Part shown: one piece after another, positions 44,321 through 51,859 of the stretch
Layout: each line of letters opens with the position of its first letter
How positions within the stretch are numbered: the stretch's first letter is position 1
Assembly (NCBI GenBank): GCA_016873225.1
Contig: VGXS01000015.1
Location: forward strand, 1 to 64,000
Length of the DNA stretch: 64,000 bases
Reading direction: 5' to 3'
Origin: Planctomycetota bacterium
GTDB taxonomy: Bacteria > Planctomycetota > Planctomycetia > Gemmatales > Gemmataceae
Program-made: the position numbers and the translations under genes
Notes under the pieces: generated by a model
Told to the model about the DNA's origin: nothing
The model's database searches: none
What the model saw: only the letters and a program-made list of their open reading frames with translations

Positions 44321-46150
44321 TCAGTAGCGAATCTCGAGGCCCACATTGACGCCCTGGGCCCAAAGGTCGGTGAACTGGATCTGCTGCGCAGGCCGGGCCG
44401 GCAAGGCGGTGCCCGAGGTTCCCGGGGGCACGAGGTTCGGGTTGACAACCGTGTCGATCAGGCCGCCGGAACGGGCCACATTCGACCAATACAGGATATT
44501 GTAACCAGCGAACACCTTCATGCGCGGCGTGAGGTAGTAGCCCACGGTGAAGCCGAGTTCGGGAACCACCGAGAAGTGGTTGTCGCTGTAATTTCCGATG
44601 TTGGATCGCTGGGCCAACAGTCCGCCCTGGTAGGTGTTGGAGACGCCGGGCTTGTTGATCTGGGTGTTGCCGGAGATGTCGGCGTTCACATTGGTCTGGC
44701 CGAGGGCGACCTTCACGGTGGTGTCGAAGGCCCACCGCTTGTAGTTCAACCCGAGCATCACGCCAAGCTGTCCGCCCCAGAAGGTGTTCTGGGTGCTGAA
44801 GGAATCATTGACGAGGTAGGAGTCTCCCTGTCCATTGGTGCCGTAAAGCGTCTCGTTGATGGAGAGCGTGTCGTTGAGGTTGAGGTTTCGCACGCCGGCG
44901 AGCGCGTCGATGGTCCAGTAAGGTCCGCGGCGGATGCCGAAGCGGGCGTTGAGGTCGCCGCCGTAGAACTGGGTCTGGTCGCTCACGGTGACGGTGCCGC
45001 CCAGCCCGAGGCCCTGGTTGGCGGAAGCGGGCACGCCGACGAATTCGACCGCCTGGCGGTTGTTGAGCGCGTTGACAAACGGCCGGCCCAAAACGGGATT
45101 GGGCGTGGCGGTGTTTCCAAACGACTGGAAGGAGGCCGATGTGTCGTTGTTGCCCATGCCGAAGAAAGTGAATTCCGTGGCGAAATCCTGGGCCCGGTTC
45201 CACCAGTAGCCGACCTTCACTCGGCCGCCGTTGGTCAATCCCGTGGCGAGGTCGCCAGTGTCGCCGCCATAAAGCACATTCGTTCCCGGCTGGAAGAGCG
45301 CGCCCGGGGGTGAGGCCGCGAGATTCGAACTGGAAGTCACGAGGGCGGGAGTCTGGTTGCCGGTGAGCGCCCAGGAGAGGTACTCAAACGAGGCGTAAAT
45401 CCGATACCTGTTGAGGTGGGGCTTGTCCGGGTCGATCATTTCCTCGTTCTGGAAGGCGGTACCGCGAAGGGCTTTGGCGCGAAGCCTTTGCAACCATGTT
45501 CCACCAAGGCCGAGTTCATCACCACCGTCAACGATCACTTCGCCCGGCAGGGTCTCGATGACCGTTCCACCCGTGCCGGGGGTGATGACGCGGGTCGTGC
45601 CCGTCACGACGGGACCCGTCACGACGCCCGGTTGGGTGACGATGGTGCCCGGCCGGGGCATGACCACGATGTTTCCCGGGCCCATGGGCATGGGTTGGGT
45701 AACCATGGGGGCCGGCTGGATGACCTGGGGCAGCGCCGAGGCCGGTTGGGGCATCGCCATGGGAACGGGACGGGGAAGGGGCAGCGGCGCGGGGGCCACA
45801 ACGGCGGACGGCGAGCGGACCGTCTGGTCGGCAACATAAGTGGTGGCGATGGCCGCACCCGGCTGGGCCACGACCCCGACAGGCTGCTGCTGAGTCAGCA
45901 CCGGGCCCGAGGCGATGGTCACACCCGCGGGAATGATTGATTGGTCGAAACGGCGGGGTTCCACGGGTCGCGCGGGCGGGGTGGCGACGGGGGCCTGACC
46001 CGAAACCGCCACGATGCGGGGGGCGCCCAAGGTGACAATGGGGGGAGTCCCGGGGGTGCCCGCGACAGGCACCTGGCCCAAGGCCATTTCCCACTGGGCC
46101 AACCAGACGAGCATGCAGGCCACAAGGTGACGCTTCCGTGCGTGTCTCAT
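44321..46150 (-). CDS. BBP7-family outer membrane beta-barrel protein
   Basis: A 609-aa protein. It has a basic N-terminus, a signal peptide (L-V-A-C-M-L-V-W-L-A-Q-W-E-M-A-L-G-Q), then a 180-residue Pro/Val/Thr-rich linker and a C-terminal beta-barrel of about 350 residues that ends in the aromatic E-I-R-Y. The barrel starts Y-A-S-F-E-Y-L-S-W-A-L and has G-Y-W-W and Y-G-G-D-L-N-A-R-F-G-I-R strands, typical of the planctomycete BBP7 family (PF07585). AAGGAG stands seven bases before the ATG at 46150. The protein is an outer-membrane component of unknown pore function. Its stop lies 71 bases before the SdrD-like gene, so the two surface proteins may be co-expressed. Confidence 0.9.
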   Translation of the reverse strand: MRHARKRHLVACMLVWLAQWEMALGQVPVAGTPGTPPIVTLGAPRIVAVSGQAPVATPPARPVEPRRFDQSIIPAGVTIASGPVLTQQQPVGVVAQPGAAIATTYVADQTVRSPSAVVAPAPLPLPRPVPMAMPQPASALPQVIQPAPMVTQPMPMGPGNIVVMPRPGTIVTQPGVVTGPVVTGTTRVITPGTGGTVIETLPGEVIVDGGDELGLGGTWLQRLRAKALRGTAFQNEEMIDPDKPHLNRYRIYASFEYLSWALTGNQTPALVTSSSNLAASPPGALFQPGTNVLYGGDTGDLATGLTNGGRVKVGYWWNRAQDFATEFTFFGMGNNDTSASFQSFGNTATPNPVLGRPFVNALNNRQAVEFVGVPASANQGLGLGGTVTVSDQTQFYGGDLNARFGIRRGPYWTIDALAGVRNLNLNDTLSINETLYGTNGQGDSYLVNDSFSTQNTFWGGQLGVMLGLNYKRWAFDTTVKVALGQTNVNADISGNTQINKPGVSNTYQGGLLAQRSNIGNYSDNHFSVVPELGFTVGYYLTPRMKVFAGYNILYWSNVARSGGLIDTVVNPNLVPPGTSGTALPARPAQQIQFTDLWAQGVNVGLEIRY

Positions 46151-46465
46151 CCTTGATCTCCTTTTCGATATCAGGTTGCCAATCTCAAGGTTGCATTTCG
46201 AAAACCAAGGCCCCCGCTCCCGTCCGGCCATGACCCCGCGAGGCGACCCCGCGGGACTCTCCTTTCTCGTTCGACACAAGCGCGGCCGCCGGCATCGGAA
46301 AAGGCAAGCGGAAACCTCCGAACACCGGGACAGCAATGAGCATCTTGAGCACAACGGGAAGTCATGCCACGATTGTTTGGTCCACCCCAACTGGTTGGCT
46401 TTGCCCCGCCGGCACGCACGGATTTGCCGGCACAACCGTTCTCAATCCCGAAACAGGAGCACCTG
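46151..46465. other. Divergent intergenic region
   Basis: This 315-base gap separates the BBP7 and PQQ-propeller genes and should carry both promoters. The only repeat noted is GCCGGCAC present twice, 18 bases apart, near 46410-46436. No gene or RNA was recognised. Confidence 0.45.
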
Positions 46466-47722
46466 ATGAACCGAATGCTGATGGCGGCCATGGCCCTTGG
46501 AATGGCCACGGGAGCCCGGGCCGCTGACGCCAACTGGCCGCAATTCCGCGGGCCGGGCGGCCAAGGCCACGCCACCGCGGCGATACCCCTGGCCGGTTCC
46601 ACACTTCCAACACCCACCTTCAAGGTTCCCGTTCCCGGAAAAGGCTGGTCGTCTCCCGTCATTTCCAACGGGCTGATATTCCTCACGAGCGCGATTCCCT
46701 CGGAGGACAAGAAGCAACTGGCCCTCACCGTGCTGGCCTATCACCTCGACGGTTGCAAGGAGGCCTGGCGCACTCCCGTGTTCCAGCAGGACATGACATC
46801 GGCCCCGAAGATCCACGGCAAGAACAGCCATGCCAGTCCCACTCCCATCATCGACGGCGACAAGGTCTTCGTGCATTTCGGCCACATGGGAACGGCGGCC
46901 CTCGACACCGCCGGCAAGCTGCTGTGGAAAACCCCCGGCCTTTACGCCAAGCCTGTACACGGAAACGGGGGAAGCCCCGCGCTGGTGGATGGGAAGCTGG
47001 TTTTCTCCTGCGATGCGACCGACATGCAGGAAGTGGTGGCCCTGGACACGTCGACGGGAAAGGTCGCCTGGAGGACCCGTCGCGACGCCTCCCCCGGAAA
47101 GCCTTTCTCCTTTTGCACCCCGCTCGCGGTCGAGGATGGCGGCAAGAAGGTGATGGTTTGCCCGGGAAGCGACATCGTGCAGGGGCTTGAAGCGTCGACC
47201 GGCCGGGAAATCTGGAGACTCAAGTACACCGGATACTCCGTGATTCCGCGGCCGGTCACCGGGGATGGCCTCGTGTTCCTGAGCACCAGCTACGACAAGG
47301 CGTCGCTCCTGGCTGTGCGACTGGGAGGCTCGGGAGACATCACCCCGAGCCACCTGGCCTGGAAACTGGACAAGAACGCCCCGCACACCCCGTCGCCGCT
47401 GCTCACCGGCGAAGCCCTCTATGTGGTGAGCGATGCCGGCGTCATGTCGCGGCTGGATCCGAAAACCGGCGCGCCCGCCTGGCAGGAACGGCTTGCCGGC
47501 CACTATTCCGCCTCGCCCGTCCTCGCCACGGGCGGACAAATCCTGCTGGCTTCCGAGGAGGGCGACATCACGGTGGTCCGTGACGCCGCCAAGTTCGAGA
47601 AGGTGGCCACCGCTAAGTTGGGGGAAAGGTCGCTCGCGTCACCAGCCTTGGCTGGCAAGGTGATGATCATTCGGGGCGAGGAGCATCTGTTCCGCTTCGA
47701 CGCGCCCTCGATCGGGCGCTGA
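46466..47722 (+). CDS. Exported PQQ-like beta-propeller protein
   Basis: A 418-aa protein with signal peptide (M-L-M-A-A-M-A-L-G-M-A-T-G-A-R-A-A) and N-W-P-Q-F-R-G-P-G-G-Q-G-H-A at the mature N-terminus, the classic start of planctomycete PQQ/pyrrolo-quinoline-like propellers. Repeats with W-strands follow: A-L-D-T-A-G-K-L-L-W-K-T, A-L-D-T-S-T-G-K-V-A-W-R-T, L-E-A-S-T-G-R-E-I-W-R-L and L-D-P-K-T-G-A-P-A-W-Q. The fold is like BamB; no PQQ-enzyme catalytic residues are seen, so it is probably a binding scaffold rather than a dehydrogenase. AGGAG precedes the ATG at 46466. Confidence 0.9.
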   Translation: MNRMLMAAMALGMATGARAADANWPQFRGPGGQGHATAAIPLAGSTLPTPTFKVPVPGKGWSSPVISNGLIFLTSAIPSEDKKQLALTVLAYHLDGCKEAWRTPVFQQDMTSAPKIHGKNSHASPTPIIDGDKVFVHFGHMGTAALDTAGKLLWKTPGLYAKPVHGNGGSPALVDGKLVFSCDATDMQEVVALDTSTGKVAWRTRRDASPGKPFSFCTPLAVEDGGKKVMVCPGSDIVQGLEASTGREIWRLKYTGYSVIPRPVTGDGLVFLSTSYDKASLLAVRLGGSGDITPSHLAWKLDKNAPHTPSPLLTGEALYVVSDAGVMSRLDPKTGAPAWQERLAGHYSASPVLATGGQILLASEEGDITVVRDAAKFEKVATAKLGERSLASPALAGKVMIIRGEEHLFRFDAPSIGR

Positions 47723-47748
47723 GCAAGACGGATTGGCGGAGGCAAGGC

Positions 47749-48480
47749 TCAGGCGGCAGCGCTGTCGTCGCCCAGGGCCTTCTCCAGCAAACGGATCGTG
47801 GACGACACCCCGGCCATGTGGGGATTGAGTCCCTCGGCCTTGCGAAAAGCCCCCAGCGCCGCCGTGCTTCTCCCCAGCCGCATCAGGGACTGGGCCAGCC
47901 CGGCTTGGGCGCCAAAATGGTGGGGATTGAGTGCCAGCACCCTTTCGCAGTCACGCGCCGACGCCGCGAAGTCCCGGCCCTGGAAGTGGATGATGGCGCG
48001 CTGATTCCACGCCTCGGCGAAGTCGGGCCGCCTGCGAACCAGCTGGTTGAGCGCTTCCAGCACCATGCCCCTGGTGTCGGCATCCAAGGCCTCGCGCAAA
48101 AGGGCGGCGTCCTCGGGCAACCGGCCCCGGAACCAAACCCTCCAGAGGGCTTCCGCCACCGCGCGGCGCACCGAGCCTTCCCCATCCTGAAGCATCCCGG
48201 CCAACTCGCCGTTGCAGTTCCATGAGCCGGTGAGGCCCAAGGCGAACACGGCAGCTTCACGGGCTTGGGCAATTGCCGAGGCCGCCACGCGCAGCAAGGT
48301 CGATTCGTTGTAGCGCGCTGAAACCTTGCGGGCGAAGTGGGCGATTTCGCGGGCGTTCCTTCGGGTCCAATCTTCGCGGCTCTGGCAGGGGCCTGGCCGA
48401 CGAAGCCTGATGAAATAACGCAGGACCTGAGGGATCGCGCCGCGTTTGGGAACCATGAGGTGAACCTCTCTCTTGGGCAT
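47749..48480 (-). CDS. HEAT/TPR repeat cytoplasmic protein
   Basis: A 243-aa protein without a signal peptide. The middle has HEAT-like segments (A-V-F-A-L-G-L-T-G-S, G-S-V-R-R-A-V-A-E-A-L-W-R-V) and the C-terminal third contains TPR units (A-E-A-W-N-Q-R-A-I-I-H-F-Q-G-R-D-F-A and A-Q-A-G-L-A-Q-S-L-M-R-L-G-R-S). It is likely an adaptor that binds protein partners. It converges on the PQQ gene and is divergent from the sigma-factor gene with 185 bases between, so it could share regulation with that module. Confidence 0.75.
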   Translation of the reverse strand: MPKREVHLMVPKRGAIPQVLRYFIRLRRPGPCQSREDWTRRNAREIAHFARKVSARYNESTLLRVAASAIAQAREAAVFALGLTGSWNCNGELAGMLQDGEGSVRRAVAEALWRVWFRGRLPEDAALLREALDADTRGMVLEALNQLVRRRPDFAEAWNQRAIIHFQGRDFAASARDCERVLALNPHHFGAQAGLAQSLMRLGRSTAALGAFRKAEGLNPHMAGVSSTIRLLEKALGDDSAAA

Positions 48481-48614
48481 GGACGAATCCTAGGAACAGT
48501 CCGGAAGCCGTGCCACCCCTTTCCGCCTTTTGGTTCCTATGTCGTTGGCCATGCGAAGTTTGTGATTTCGGGTGATCATTTTTGCCACCTTCAAGGTAAA
48601 ATTTAGCCAACGAA

Positions 48615-48631
48615 ACACCATGCGGTGGTGT
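48615..48631. promoter_or_regulatory. Palindrome upstream of the ECF sigma gene
   Basis: ACACCA-TGCGG-TGGTGT is a perfect 6-base inverted repeat 35 bases before the sigma-factor start. It could be an operator or a leader hairpin. The short arms make a chance origin possible. Confidence 0.35.
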
Positions 48632-48665
48632 AGTGAAATTGGGTAGCACGCGTGAAAGGCGACGC

Positions 48666-49271
48666 ATGAACAACGGCACGCCCAAACCGATTCACGAACA
48701 CGCTGCCACCGACTCGGCCTTGGCAACCATGGCGCGCAATGGTAACGCCGCGGCGTGGGGAATCCTGGCCTCAAGGCATTACGAACCGCTTTTCCGCTGG
48801 CTATGGCGGCTGTGCGGCAAGCATGAGGTTGCCGAGGACCTGGCGCAGGATGCCTTCATGCGAGCCTTCACCAAGATCGAACTTTTCCAAGAGGGGACCC
48901 AATTCAGGGCCTGGTTGTTCCGGATCGGCCATAACCTGTGGGCCAACCACTGCCGGTCGATGTCACGGCGCGGCACCACCGGCCTTGAAGCGGCGGCGGA
49001 GACCACCGATCCTTCCCCCGCGGCCGATGATCCGTCGCGAATCGTCGGCGATCGGGAGGAAATCGACCAGCTGAAAAATCGCATGCGGGAACTTCCACAG
49101 GATTGGCAGGAAGCGTTGCTCATGCGCGCCGAGGGAGGCCTCTCCTTCCGTGAGATCGCGTCCATCCAATCGGTCACCGAGGAGACCGCCCGCTGGAGGG
49201 TGTTCAAGGCCCGGCAGAGGCTGACTTCTGAAAACAACCAAATGTTGGAAAAATTGGAGGAGAAGGGATGA
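48666..49271 (+). CDS. ECF-type sigma-70 family RNA polymerase sigma factor
   Basis: A 201-aa sigma factor with region 2 (W-G-I-L-A-S-R-H-Y-E-P-L-F-R-W-L, E-D-L-A-Q-D-A-F-M-R-A-F and F-R-A-W-L-F-R-I-G-H-N-L) and region 4 (L-P-Q-D-W-Q-E-A-L-L-M-R-A-E-G-G-L-S-F-R-E-I-A and T-E-E-T-A-R-W-R-V-F-K-A-R-Q-R-L). There is no region 3, as expected for ECF factors. It directs RNA polymerase to a small regulon. AAAGG lies upstream of the ATG. Its stop overlaps the ATG of the next gene in ATGA, the usual arrangement with an anti-sigma factor. Confidence 0.93.
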   Translation: MNNGTPKPIHEHAATDSALATMARNGNAAAWGILASRHYEPLFRWLWRLCGKHEVAEDLAQDAFMRAFTKIELFQEGTQFRAWLFRIGHNLWANHCRSMSRRGTTGLEAAAETTDPSPAADDPSRIVGDREEIDQLKNRMRELPQDWQEALLMRAEGGLSFREIASIQSVTEETARWRVFKARQRLTSENNQMLEKLEEKG

Positions 49272-49906
49272 GCAGGCATGATGAGCATGAGGTTGACGCC
49301 CTTATTCGGGCCCAACCGGTTCCGGGCAATCCCCAGGCGCGCCTGGAACGACTTTTGGCCAGGCTGGAACCGCGAAACCGGGCCGAGCGGGAAATCAGCA
49401 AGGGAAACACCTCCGACCGGGCGTACCGGAGGTCCAGGGCGTCGGTGAAACTTTCCATGGCCTCGGCGGTTCTGGCGGCTTCGCTGCTTCTGGCCGCCGG
49501 CGTGGGGCTTGGAAGAGTGGGTGTTCAGAAGGATTCGTTGGTTCAAACCCAATCGTTGGCGCCGGCGAGCGGAATCGACGGCTGGTCCGACACCCTTGGA
49601 AAGTCCCGCCAGCTTGCCGCCGACCGACTGGAAAGAATGGCCCGGGCCAACCGCTCAACCGAACTCGCCCCCCTGGCGGCTGTCTATGGATCGGCGGCGG
49701 CGCAACTTGTGCGGGAAACAGCCGCGGAAAAGCCAAGCCCAGAAAGGACCGCGGCGCTCCTGGCCTTGGCCGACCTGTTCCAGCGCGACAGCAGCCGGTT
49801 CGCCCGCCTCGCGGCGGAATCAGGCGCGGAATGCCAGGACCTGCTCAACCGTTTGGCTGCCGATGCCGGAAGTCACGGCCTGAAAGCCAGGGAACTGGCG
49901 GGCTGA
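49268..49906 (+). CDS. Putative anti-sigma factor, single-pass membrane protein
   Basis: A 212-aa protein translationally coupled to the ECF sigma gene (ATGA overlap). The cytoplasmic N-terminus (about 60 residues, charged) is followed by one transmembrane helix (L-S-M-A-S-A-V-L-A-A-S-L-L-L-A-A-G-V-G-L-G) and an extracytoplasmic helical domain of about 130 residues with several short Ala/Arg-rich helices. There is no zinc-binding H-x3-C-x2-C motif, so it is not a classic ZAS anti-sigma factor. The assignment rests on gene position and topology, not on a recognised domain. Confidence 0.65.
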   Translation: MSRHDEHEVDALIRAQPVPGNPQARLERLLARLEPRNRAEREISKGNTSDRAYRRSRASVKLSMASAVLAASLLLAAGVGLGRVGVQKDSLVQTQSLAPASGIDGWSDTLGKSRQLAADRLERMARANRSTELAPLAAVYGSAAAQLVRETAAEKPSPERTAALLALADLFQRDSSRFARLAAESGAECQDLLNRLAADAGSHGLKARELAG

Positions 49907-49946
49907 ACCTGGCGGGTGCCATCCGTCAAGCAAGCGGAAAACCCGG

Positions 49947-50546
49947 TCAGGTCCAGGATTTTCCAAACGCCTTGGAATGAACAAATTCCGAAAGTGGCTT
50001 TCGGGACCTGGGTGAAGTTTCCCGTTGTGCCATCTCCGCTGGAAGCGACGAGGCCTCGGCCGCGTATCCGATGGCCAGAACCGTGCACGGCTGAACCCCC
50101 TCGGGGATGGCAAACTCCACCCTCGCCTTGTCCGGGCGAATGCCTGCCATCATGTGCGCCTGAATTCCCCGGGCCGTCGCTTCCAAGCACAGGTTGCCGC
50201 ATGCTAGGCCAAGGTCGTGGAGCGCCACCCCGTTGGGTTTTCCGTTGCGGGAAAACTTCTGGCGGACACAGGCAAGCACGAGCACGGGAGCGTGCCGGGC
50301 CCACGCCTGGTTGGCCTCCTCAAGGCACGAAAGGATCCTCTGGAATTCCTTTGGATCATCCTTCGTGGCCACCAGGAAGACCCAAGGTTGCTCGTTGTAG
50401 GAGGAGGCCGCCCACCTTGCCGCCTCGAACAAGGCCAGAAGATCGTCCTTGGCAACCGGCGCGTCGCCGAAGGCGTAGGGGCTCCACCTGCTGACAATCA
50501 GTGGATGAACCGGATGATCCGGATGGCCATGCTTGGGATGGGACAT
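49947..50546 (-). CDS. Nitroreductase family FMN oxidoreductase
   Basis: A 199-aa protein of the nitroreductase fold. The start M-S-H-P-K-H-G-H-P-D-H-P-V-H follows AAGGAG. Characteristic blocks are S-R-W-S-P-Y-A-F near residue 20, F-E-A-A-R-W-A-A-S-S-Y-N-E-Q-P-W-V-F (FMN site), H-D-L-G-L-A-C-G-N-L-C-L-E-A and I-P-E-G-V-Q-P-C-T-V-L-A-I-G-Y. The enzyme reduces quinones, nitro compounds or similar acceptors with NAD(P)H as a cytosolic dimer. The His-rich N-terminus (five His in about 15 residues) is unusual and may bind metal. It is divergent from the HD-domain gene. Confidence 0.92.
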   Translation of the reverse strand: MSHPKHGHPDHPVHPLIVSRWSPYAFGDAPVAKDDLLALFEAARWAASSYNEQPWVFLVATKDDPKEFQRILSCLEEANQAWARHAPVLVLACVRQKFSRNGKPNGVALHDLGLACGNLCLEATARGIQAHMMAGIRPDKARVEFAIPEGVQPCTVLAIGYAAEASSLPAEMAQRETSPRSRKPLSEFVHSKAFGKSWT

Positions 50547-50785
50547 GCAAATCTCCTTGGCGGCCTGAACCCGAACCTGCCAGAACCACAGGCTTGCCGT
50601 GGCAGCGATTGCCGCAATCGGCATAGGTCATGGTATTGAGACCGTTGGCATCTCACCGGCAAGCAAGCTTTCCAAGGCCAGCCAAGCGATGCCCCCGTCG
50701 GCAATCCGGTGACCAGCATGGCGGATCCCAGTACAAAGGATTGTGACTTGCGTTGCCCGGCCAACATCCAGCGCGGAACCAACCC

Positions 50786-51835
50786 ATGTCCAGCGGCCCT
50801 CGCGACATCGCCGAATTGGCGAAACTGCCACCCGGCCAACCCGGCGACTTCTTTGCCATGGTGGTCCACAAGGAGGCCGGCATCACCCGCGAGGGCAAGC
50901 CGTTTTTCAACCTCCGCCTTGAAGCGGGAGGCCGTTCCGTCGCCATGGCGGTATGGCACGACAGCCCATGGCACGCCACCTGCCGCGACACTTGGCAACC
51001 CGGCCAGTGGTTCAAGGTGAGGGGCCTTTGGCGGGAACATCCCAAGTATGGTCCCAAGCTGGAAGCGTCGCTGATCCGGCCGGCGTGCGAATCCGACCGC
51101 GACGACGGGTTCGACCCCGAAGCGTTGGGGGGAAAGCCCTCGGTGGATGCGGAGGCGCTCTTTGCCGAGTTGTCGGCCCTGGCGCAAAGCATCGTTCACC
51201 CGGGCCTGCGCAACCTGACGGCCGGACTGCTGTCGGAACATGCCGCGACGCTCAAGCGGTTGCCGGCCAGCCGGGGCCGTTTCCATGTTCACGCGGGCGG
51301 GTGGGTCCAGCACACCCTGTCGGTCGCGAGGATGACCGATTCGCTCGTGGCGGAACTCCATCGTTGCCAGCCCGCGGCCAGGGAAAGGCTCGATCGGGAC
51401 CTGGCGCTGTCGGGTGCCCTTCTCCATGAGATCGGGCGCGTCCGGGAATGGCGCCCGATGGAGGAATGGGCCTCGGCGCCACCGGAACCGTGCGGGGAAG
51501 GCCATCTGGTCGGCCCGAACCTGCTGGCCCGGGACATGGTCAGGGAGAAGGCGGCCGCCACCGCGGAACTCGACTCCAACCGCCGACTGGCGCTTGAGCA
51601 CCTCCTGCTGTCGTACCTCGAACGGCCCGAATGGGGTTCACCCCGATTACCGGCGATTCCCGAGGCGTTGGTGGTCCACCACGCTGACGACCTCGACGCG
51701 AAAATGGAGATGTACATGCGCCACATGGCCGATTCCCCCGGCCAAGGTCCGTTTACGCAGCCAGATCCGGTGCTGAAACGAGTTTTATGGCGCGATCGGG
51801 AGTTTCCCATCGTGCAAGACCAAAACCCGGTTTGA
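50786..51835 (+). CDS. YhaM-like OB-fold/HD-domain protein with altered HD motif
   Basis: A 349-aa protein. The N-terminal 90 residues look like an OB-fold (F-F-A-M-V-V-H-K-E-A, F-F-N-L-R-L and F-K-V-R-G-L-W). The rest follows the 3'-5' exoribonuclease YhaM: G-G-W-V-Q-H-T-L-S-V, G-A-L-L-H-E-I-G-R-V, G-H-L-V-G, and E-A-L-V-V-H-H-A-D-D-L-D-A-K-M at the end. The HD pair is H-E, and the usual S-H-H-G block reads S-Y-L-E. Metal coordination may be changed, so activity is uncertain. It precedes glgB by 24 bases on the same strand and may share its transcript. Confidence 0.75.
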   Translation: MSSGPRDIAELAKLPPGQPGDFFAMVVHKEAGITREGKPFFNLRLEAGGRSVAMAVWHDSPWHATCRDTWQPGQWFKVRGLWREHPKYGPKLEASLIRPACESDRDDGFDPEALGGKPSVDAEALFAELSALAQSIVHPGLRNLTAGLLSEHAATLKRLPASRGRFHVHAGGWVQHTLSVARMTDSLVAELHRCQPAARERLDRDLALSGALLHEIGRVREWRPMEEWASAPPEPCGEGHLVGPNLLARDMVREKAAATAELDSNRRLALEHLLLSYLERPEWGSPRLPAIPEALVVHHADDLDAKMEMYMRHMADSPGQGPFTQPDPVLKRVLWRDREFPIVQDQNPV

Positions 51836-51859
51836 TAAAATGGGTCGAGATTCACAAGC

